Source: Agromyces sp. 3263 (lineage in GTDB: Bacteria > Actinomycetota > Actinomycetes > Actinomycetales > Microbacteriaceae). Taken from it: 64,000 bases of DNA. The stretch lies in contig NZ_JAVDUV010000001.1 of assembly GCF_031456545.1 (NCBI RefSeq), positions 62,001 to 126,000 on the forward strand, written 5' to 3'. This document shows, in pieces, positions 58,687 through 64,000 of the stretch. A program made the position numbers and the translations under genes. How positions within the stretch are numbered: the first letter of the stretch is position 1; every line of letters begins with the position of its first letter. The notes under the pieces were generated by a model. That model had not been told where the DNA came from. It saw only the letters and a program-made list of their open reading frames with translations, and searched no databases.

Positions 58687-59028
58687 TCAGTTGAGGAACC
58701 CGTGGAGCACCGGCACGATGAGGTAGATGCCGACGACCACGGCCAGCGCGCTCACCACGAAGCACACCCGGGCGCCGATGAGCGCCGCGCGCTTCTGCCC
58801 CTCGGTGAGCGGGCTCTTCTTCGCGGCCTTGGCTGCCTTCTTCGCCGCGGCCTTCGCCTCGGCAGGGGTGATGACCGCGATCGCGTCGGTGAACTCCGCC
58901 GGCGTGACGATCGGGGTGCGACCCGACACGGTCAGGAGGCGGAGACCGAGCGAGTAGGTGCTCACGACGACGACCGTCGCGAGGAGCGCCGAGCCGAGCA
59001 CCAGGAGGAACGCGAGCCAGTCGATCAC
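58687..59028 (-). CDS. small membrane protein coupled to the PiT transporter
   Basis: 113 residues from a GTG that overlaps the transporter stop as GTGA. One long hydrophobic segment at each end (LAFLLVLGSALLATVVVVST and VCFVVSALAVVVGIYLIVPV) flanks a cytoplasmic Ala/Lys-rich helix (AKAAAKKAAKAAKKSP). No family recognised. Coupling suggests it is a partner or modulator of phosphate uptake. Confidence 0.75.
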   Translation of the reverse strand: MIDWLAFLLVLGSALLATVVVVSTYSLGLRLLTVSGRTPIVTPAEFTDAIAVITPAEAKAAAKKAAKAAKKSPLTEGQKRAALIGARVCFVVSALAVVVGIYLIVPVLHGFLN

Positions 59029-60203
59029 GGCGCCACCTTCTTCTTGGGCTTGGGGTTGTTCTTGATCTTCACCGCGCGGCCCGAGCTGGCGACCTCGCTC
59101 ACGACGTTCGAGGCGTCGACCTCGTTCCGCCGCGACCACAGGAAGATCCCGGCGATGACCGCAGCCCCGACGATCGTGTCGATGACGATGCCGACCACGC
59201 CGAACGTCGCGACGAACGCGGCGAGCGCGCCCACGATTCCGGCCGAGGGAAGGGTGAGGAGCCACCCGACGCCGATGCGGCCGGCGGTGCCCCAGCGCAC
59301 CTTCGAGCCGCGGCGACCCATGCCCGACCCGATGACCGAGCCCGACGCGACCTGCGTCGTCGAGAGGGCGAAGCCCAGGTGGGTGGACGCCAGGATGGTC
59401 GCCGCCGTCGAGGTCTCGGCGGCGAAGCCCTGCGCCGGCTTGATTTCGGTGAGCCCCGTGCCGAGGGTCTTGATGATGCGCCAGCCGCCCACGTAGGTGC
59501 CGAGCGCGATCGCGACGGCGCAGACCGAGATCACCCAGAACTCGGGGCCGCTGCCCACGGGCTGCAGCCCGACCGAGATGAGGAGGAGGGTGATCACGCC
59601 CATCGTCTTCTGCGCGTCGTTGGTGCCGTGCGCCAGTGCGACGAGTGAGCTCGAGAAGATCTGTCCGTAGCGGAATCCGTCGCGGCCGTCGGGCTTGCCG
59701 TCGTAGCGGCGGGTGATCGCGTAGGCGAGCTTCGTGGCCGTGTATGCGATGAGTCCGGCGGTGAGCGGCGCGAGCACCGCGGGCAGCACGACCTTCGAGA
59801 GCACCACGCTGAAGTCGATCGCGTACACGCCGAAGCCCACGATGGTGGCGCCGATGAGTCCGCCGAAGAGCGCGTGGCTCGACGACGACGGCAGCCCGAG
59901 GAGCCAGGTGATCATATTCCAGACGATCGCACCCAGGAGGCCGGCGAAGATCAGCTCGGGGGTGATCAGGACCCCGCCGTCGCCCTCCTTGATGATGCCG
60001 CCCGAGATGGTGCGCGCGACCTCCGTGGAGAGGAAGGCGCCGATCAGGTTCAGGATGGCGGCGATGGTGACGGCGACCTTCGGCTTCAGCGCACCGGTCG
60101 CGATGGGCGTGGCCATCGCGTTCGCGGTGTCGTGGAAGCCGTTCGTGAAGTCGAAGAAGAGGGCCAGTACGATGACCAGCACGACGAGGAGGGTGAGTTC
60201 CAC
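59025..60203 (-). CDS. PiT-family inorganic phosphate transporter
   Basis: 392 residues with about ten membrane spans. The duplicated PiT signature appears in ALFFDFTNGFHDTANAMATP and in VALAHGTNDAQKTMG, both with the Gly-x-His/Asn-Asp core, and SSHALFGGLIGATIVG is also typical. Takes up phosphate with a proton or as a metal-phosphate complex. No PhoU-like gene precedes it, only the small membrane protein follows. The start ATG has AAAGACGCC-type weak ribosome context. Confidence 0.95.
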   Translation of the reverse strand: MELTLLVVLVIVLALFFDFTNGFHDTANAMATPIATGALKPKVAVTIAAILNLIGAFLSTEVARTISGGIIKEGDGGVLITPELIFAGLLGAIVWNMITWLLGLPSSSSHALFGGLIGATIVGFGVYAIDFSVVLSKVVLPAVLAPLTAGLIAYTATKLAYAITRRYDGKPDGRDGFRYGQIFSSSLVALAHGTNDAQKTMGVITLLLISVGLQPVGSGPEFWVISVCAVAIALGTYVGGWRIIKTLGTGLTEIKPAQGFAAETSTAATILASTHLGFALSTTQVASGSVIGSGMGRRGSKVRWGTAGRIGVGWLLTLPSAGIVGALAAFVATFGVVGIVIDTIVGAAVIAGIFLWSRRNEVDASNVVSEVASSGRAVKIKNNPKPKKKVAP

Positions 60204-60292
60204 CGGCGTCTTTCTCTGGATCGGTGCTGCGATTCACCGAGTGTTCAGGGACCGTGGGTTGCGGATGCGGCGAGCGCCGTGCCCCGTCGATA

Positions 60293-60775
60293 CTACGCGA
60301 CCGATTCGGGCTCCTCCACCACGGTGGCGAGGTCGGCCCCGAAGACGAAGCTGCGCCGCACCCGTCCGCCGGCGAGCACCGCGGGCAGCCACCGGCGCGC
60401 GTCGTCCCACATCTCGTCGTAGGGCACGGCGTCGACCGGGAACCACTCGGGATCGAGTTCGTCGGAACCCGACGGCTCCCCAGTCCACGCCCGGCAGACG
60501 AACACGCTCGACTCCTGGCTCCACGCCTCCCGATGAGGGAAGTGGTAGGTCAAGAGCCCCCGCGATTCGAGGTCGGATGCCGCGACGACGACGCCCGACT
60601 CCTCGAAGACCTCGCGCACCGCGGCCTCGACGGCGGACTCCCCCGCCTCGAGCTTGCCGCCGAGGCCGACGAAGTTGCCCATGCCGAGGCCGTGCTTCTT
60701 GCGTCCGAGCAGCACCTCGGTCGTGCCCGCCCGCTCGCGCAGGAGGTAGCAGACGCAGACCTGGGGCAGCGGCAT
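60293..60775 (-). CDS. Nudix hydrolase (MutT / 8-oxo-dGTPase-like)
   Basis: 160 residues. The Nudix box GX5EX7REUXEEXGU spans residues 40-62: Gly40, Glu46, Arg54-Glu55 and Glu58-Glu59, in segments GKLEAGESAVEAAV and REVFEESGVV. The N-terminal MPLPQVCVCYLLRERAGTTE and RKKHGLGMGNFVGLGG match the 8-oxo-dGTP diphosphatase type. Cleans oxidised nucleotides or similar diphosphates. It follows pfkA after 3 bases, so they share a transcript. Confidence 0.92.
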   Translation of the reverse strand: MPLPQVCVCYLLRERAGTTEVLLGRKKHGLGMGNFVGLGGKLEAGESAVEAAVREVFEESGVVVAASDLESRGLLTYHFPHREAWSQESSVFVCRAWTGEPSGSDELDPEWFPVDAVPYDEMWDDARRWLPAVLAGGRVRRSFVFGADLATVVEEPESVA

Positions 60776-60778
60776 CCG

Positions 60779-61810
60779 TCAGCCGAAGAGGATCTTCGCC
60801 TCGTCGTAGCGCGACTGCGGAACGCGGTTGAGGCTGTGCGTGGCGTCGGCGATGGAGACCGTCGCGATGTCGGTGCCGCGGAGGGTGACCATGGATCCCC
60901 AGGCGCGCTCGTAGACGGCGTCGACCGCGGCCATGCCGAGGCGGGTCGCGAGCACCCGGTCGTAGGCGGTCGGCTCGCCGCCGCGCTGGATGTGCCCGAG
61001 CACGGTCGCGCGCGACTCGATGCCGGTGCGCTCCTCGATCATCGGGGCGATGAGCTCGGCGATGCCGCCGAGGCGCGGGCGGTTGAAGGCGTCGAGGCCC
61101 TTGTGCGAGTGCGCCTCCTCCATGCCGTCGAACTTGAAGCCCTCGGCCACGACGACGAGCGGCGCACGCCCGCGCTGGCGCACGGACTCGACCCACTCGC
61201 AGATCTGCTCGATGGACTGGGGCTGCTCGGGGATGAGGATGGCGTGGGCGCCGCCCGCCATGCCGGAGTGCAGCGCGATCCAGCCGACGTGGCGGCCCAT
61301 GACCTCGAGCACCATGCAGCGGCCGTGGGAGTCGGCCGTCGTGCGGAGGCGGTCGATCGCCTCGGTCGCGATCTGCACGGCGGTGTCGAAGCCGAAGGAG
61401 TAGTCGGTGGCCGCGAGGTCGTTGTCGATGGTCTTGGGCACGCCGACGACGTTGATGCCGCCCTCGTCGTAGAGACGGCGTGCCGCCGTGAGCGTGCCCT
61501 CGCCGCCGATGGCGACGATCGCGTCGATGCCGTGCTCGTCGAGCATGCGCTGGATGTTCTCGGGGCCGCCGCCCTCACCCTCGAACGGGTTGGTGCGGCT
61601 GGAGCCGAGGATCGTGCCGCCCTGCTTCGCGAGGCCCCGCACGTCGTGACGCGTGATCTCCATGAGGTCGGCCTCGACGACACCACGCCAGCCCCCACGG
61701 AACCCGACGAACTCCGTGTCGTGGGCGATGACGCCCTTGAGCACGGCGCCGCGGATCACGGCGTTCAGGCCGGGGCAGTCGCCGCCGCTGGTGAGGATCC
61801 CGATCTTCAT
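60779..61810 (-). CDS. pfkA: 6-phosphofructokinase (group III)
   Basis: 343 residues. Phosphorylates fructose 6-phosphate in glycolysis. GGDCPGLNAVIRG is at 9-21; the ATP/PPi loop is GGEGT at 102-106; the catalytic region GVPKTIDNDLAATDYSFGFD has Lys126 and the catalytic Asp. ATP-dependent group III enzymes of actinobacteria show Gly before Thr in the loop plus Lys in PKTIDND, whereas PPi-dependent ones show Asp in the loop. The pattern here therefore favours ATP. GGAG lies 11 bases before the ATG. A TATAGACT-like box is further upstream near 61888. Confidence 0.95.
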   Translation of the reverse strand: MKIGILTSGGDCPGLNAVIRGAVLKGVIAHDTEFVGFRGGWRGVVEADLMEITRHDVRGLAKQGGTILGSSRTNPFEGEGGGPENIQRMLDEHGIDAIVAIGGEGTLTAARRLYDEGGINVVGVPKTIDNDLAATDYSFGFDTAVQIATEAIDRLRTTADSHGRCMVLEVMGRHVGWIALHSGMAGGAHAILIPEQPQSIEQICEWVESVRQRGRAPLVVVAEGFKFDGMEEAHSHKGLDAFNRPRLGGIAELIAPMIEERTGIESRATVLGHIQRGGEPTAYDRVLATRLGMAAVDAVYERAWGSMVTLRGTDIATVSIADATHSLNRVPQSRYDEAKILFG

Positions 61811-61904
61811 GTGTGGACGACTCCAAGGTGCTCGAAGCGAACAGTGGTGTTGCCGGGCCGCAGCGTCGGGGCGTATCGACTGCGGCAGTCTATAGGGTTC
61901 CTCA

Positions 61905-61929
61905 GGTCCCGCCCGAACGGTGCGGGACC
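61905..61929 (-). terminator. hairpin terminator of the SNF2-family gene
   Basis: Arms GGTCCCGC (61905-61912) and GCGGGACC (61922-61929), nine-base loop, just after the stop of the SNF2-family gene on the minus strand. Confidence 0.6.
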
Positions 61930-61942
61930 CCGGCCCGTGGCG

Positions 61943-64000
61943 TCAGAGCGTGCCGTCGAGGGCCGCACGCAGCAGGTGCTGCAGGGCGTCGAGCTGCACC
62001 GAATCCGCGGAGCCCGGCTCGACGTCGCTGCCGTCGAGCGCTCGCGCCGCGAGTCCCTGCTTCGAGTCGATGAGCTCGGCGATGCGCGCGTCGATCGTGT
62101 GCGCGGCGATGATGCGCCACGCGGTGACCGGCTCGTCCTGGCCGATGCGGTGCACGCGGTCGATCGCCTGCGTCTGCTCGGCGGCCGTCCAGCTGAGCTC
62201 GGCGAGCACCACGTTGGACGCCGCCTGCAGGTTGACGCCGACGCCGGCGGCCGTGAGCGAGCAGACCGCCACGGCGACCTCGGGATCCGTGTTGAACGCG
62301 TCGATCGCGGCCTGGCGCTGCAGCGCGGTCTGGTCGCCGCGCAGCGACACGGTGCGCAGCTCGCGCGCGGCGAGTGCCGCCTCGGCCTGGTCCATGACGT
62401 CGATGTGCTTCGCGAAGAACACGACCTTGCCCACCGAGCGGGCGAGCTGGGCCGCGTAGTCGGCCGCGAGGCCGGCCTTGGCCTGCCCGATGCGGCGCAC
62501 CATCGTGAAGACGTTCTCGCCCGACTTCGCCGACTTCGACTCCTCGAGCTCGGCGCTCGCGACGGCGCGGATGTACTGGTCGCGCTGGTCGTCGTCCAGA
62601 TCGCCGATGCGAAGGTTGCGCGCCTCGACGAGGGCTCGGAAGCGGCCCACGAGGCGATTGCCGAGCTCGCGCTCGGCCGCCCGGACCGAGCGGCCCAGCT
62701 CGTCGTCGAGCTCGACCGGCAGGTCGGCGATGCGCTTGTCGGGCAGGTCCGCCGCGACGTCGACCTTGCGGCGGCGCACGATGCCGAGGTCGATCACCGT
62801 GCGGCGGGCCTCGACGTAGAAGCCGTGATCGGCCGGGGTCAGCCCGGTCTCCTCGAGCTTGCCGAGCAGCGCCGGCGAGGGCTTGTCGCCCTCGATCCAG
62901 CCGAGGAACTGCCAGATGGCCCGGAAGTCGTCGACGTCGTTGATGAGCGGCGTGCCGGTGAGGGCCAGCAGCAGCGGGTCGCCGCCGGGAGCGGCGCGCC
63001 GGATGCGGTCGGCGAGCGCGAGCACGTTGCGCGAGCGCTGCGACTGCAGGTTCTTGATGAAGTGCGCCTCGTCGACGACCATGCCGCGAAAGCCGAGGGT
63101 CGACAGCCACGCCATGTGCCGGTCGAGCACGTCGTAGTTGACGATCACCACGTCGGCGAAGGCGTCGAGGGTGTCGCCGTCGCCGTGGATGACCGTGGCT
63201 CGCCGGTGCGGCGTCCACCGCTCGACCTCGCGGGCCCAGTTCATCTTCACGACGTTCGGCACGACCGCGAGCAGCGGGTAGGCGTCGGCGACGGATGCCG
63301 CGAGCACGGACTGCGCCGTCTTGCCGAGGCCCGGCTCGTCGGCGAGCAGGAACGTGCGGTGACCGAGCCGGGCGGACTCGATGAACCGCGCCTGGTGCTT
63401 CATGAGCTCGAGGCCGCGGGGGGCCAGCCGGTCGACGGCGGGCGCCTCGGGCAGCTCCATCGTGGCCGCCTGGCCGCCCGAGCCGAGCTCGAACGACTTG
63501 AACAGCGGGCCGAGCAGCTCCCAGTTGGCGAGGCGGCGCACGGGCACCACGGGTGCCGGCGGCTTGGAGAAGTCGGGCGCGAGGAAGGGGTTCGCGAGCA
63601 GGCGCGACCGCACCGAGGCCGGGATGACCTGGTTCTCGCCGAGCTCGGGCTTGGCCTCGGGCTCGCGCGTGATGATGAGCTCGTCGGGGCTCAGCTCGGC
63701 GCCGGACTCGAGCAGCCAGTCGCGGCGGAAGCGCTGCGCGACCGTGGAGATCGAGGCGTCGGGCTCCAGCAACTGGATGAGGCTCGTGTCGCGCGCGGCC
63801 GTCTTCGCGAGGATCTGCGCGATGCCGTCGAGGCGCTTCAGCAACTCGGCCCGCGCGGCGTCGGCGACCTCGGGGTCGGACTTCACCCGCGCCCGCTCCT
63901 CGCGCATGAGCAGCGCGATGACCTGGAACTTCGTGCGGTTGGTCGGCCCGAGCTTGCCCTTCTGCGCCTTGGTCTCGACCTCGCGCACCTTGCGCGCGAG
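61943..64000 (-). CDS. SNF2/DEAH-family ATPase, 3' part (5' end outside window)
   Basis: The frame stays open to the window edge, so only ~686 C-terminal residues are seen. Walker A reads LLADEPGLGKTAQS and the box II is VVDEAHFIKN. LLALTGTPLINDVDDFRAIW, VVFFAKHIDVMD and the final motif VI segment TQAIDRVHRIGQDEPVTAW are the SNF2 helicase-like landmarks. The usual Met of DEMGLGKT is Pro here. An ~180-residue helical part precedes the ATPase. Acts on DNA or nucleoprotein; the specific job is unknown without the N-terminus. Confidence 0.92.
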   Translation of the reverse strand, partial: LARKVREVETKAQKGKLGPTNRTKFQVIALLMREERARVKSDPEVADAARAELLKRLDGIAQILAKTAARDTSLIQLLEPDASISTVAQRFRRDWLLESGAELSPDELIITREPEAKPELGENQVIPASVRSRLLANPFLAPDFSKPPAPVVPVRRLANWELLGPLFKSFELGSGGQAATMELPEAPAVDRLAPRGLELMKHQARFIESARLGHRTFLLADEPGLGKTAQSVLAASVADAYPLLAVVPNVVKMNWAREVERWTPHRRATVIHGDGDTLDAFADVVIVNYDVLDRHMAWLSTLGFRGMVVDEAHFIKNLQSQRSRNVLALADRIRRAAPGGDPLLLALTGTPLINDVDDFRAIWQFLGWIEGDKPSPALLGKLEETGLTPADHGFYVEARRTVIDLGIVRRRKVDVAADLPDKRIADLPVELDDELGRSVRAAERELGNRLVGRFRALVEARNLRIGDLDDDQRDQYIRAVASAELEESKSAKSGENVFTMVRRIGQAKAGLAADYAAQLARSVGKVVFFAKHIDVMDQAEAALAARELRTVSLRGDQTALQRQAAIDAFNTDPEVAVAVCSLTAAGVGVNLQAASNVVLAELSWTAAEQTQAIDRVHRIGQDEPVTAWRIIAAHTIDARIAELIDSKQGLAARALDGSDVEPGSADSVQLDALQHLLRAALDGTL

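Noticed and set aside
58656..58690. CTGACGC/GCGTCAG hairpin as terminator of the PiT-coupled small gene
   Set aside because: Short stem with a long loop and overlapping the stop codon; too weak to call.
1..64000. CRISPR array, insertion sequence, prophage, toxin-antitoxin or defence island
   Set aside because: No regular repeat-spacer array, no transposase or integrase motifs, no tRNA-flanked insert and no recognisable defence genes were seen.

Overview
The window is very GC-rich and densely coded. Many genes overlap by ATGA or GTGA, GTG starts are common, and many genes carry a TAnnnT-type -10 box directly in front of the start codon with no ribosome-binding site (leaderless genes). With the gene content (Actino-pnp type leader, DUF5302, CE1758/CE1759 flavin pair, mycobacterial-style accA1/accD1 leucine operon) this points to a high-GC actinobacterium. 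The family Microbacteriaceae, perhaps near Agromyces, is the best guess; that is inference from style, not from a search. No prophage, insertion sequence, CRISPR array, tRNA or rRNA was seen.

Layout. 1-5.4 kb: end of an epimerase, dapB with a coupled TPR membrane protein, GNAT acetyltransferase, histidine phosphatase, M16 peptidase, aldo/keto reductase. 5.6-17.9 kb: a leucine/branched acyl-CoA catabolic block (CitE-like lyase, MaoC hydratase, acyl-CoA dehydrogenase, biotin-dependent carboxylase alpha and beta subunits) interrupted by etfB-etfA and a membrane cytochrome b, plus two TetR regulators and a metallo-beta-lactamase-fold hydrolase. 19.2-23.4 kb: branched-chain keto-acid dehydrogenase (bkdABC) with a divergent Lrp/AsnC regulator. 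23.4-27.3 kb: an autoregulated winged-helix gene with a tiny partner, then pnp with a structured leader. 27.3-33.3 kb: a glycosyltransferase/SGNH-hydrolase fusion, dodecin, DedA, an FMN reductase/monooxygenase pair, fructosamine kinase. 33.4-41.1 kb: secreted M28 peptidase, GT2, hydrolase, thioredoxin, LLM oxidoreductase, EamA exporter, CGNR regulator, rpsO. 41.3-49.4 kb: oxidoreductases, DUF488, CHRD protein, three membrane or soluble proteases, emfourin inhibitor, FKBP. 49.5-64 kb: FAD oxidase, Ada-AlkA, FAH-family protein, aspA, two nucleobase permeases, PiT phosphate transporter, Nudix, phosphofructokinase, partial SNF2 ATPase.

How the genes work together. The most informative signal is regulatory. 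Three separate promoters (accA1 operon, etf-cytochrome b operon, accD1) share the same architecture: a -35 TTGnCA, 17 bases, a -10 TAnCAT, and a GTTAG-N6-CTAAC inverted repeat at the start of transcription, usually with a second weaker copy in the spacer. A TetR gene sits next to one of them. This makes leucine-type acyl-CoA oxidation, the flavoprotein that takes the electrons, and a membrane cytochrome b into one predicted regulon. The etf leader even retains a fossil of the accA1 5' coding end. The cytochrome b carries a long Ala/Pro-rich extension with three copies of a conserved LRxGLPRxxGGxxWP motif, and is my best candidate for an undescribed electron-transfer partner of ETF.

None of the functional statements was checked by database search; they rest on motifs read directly and on family knowledge.
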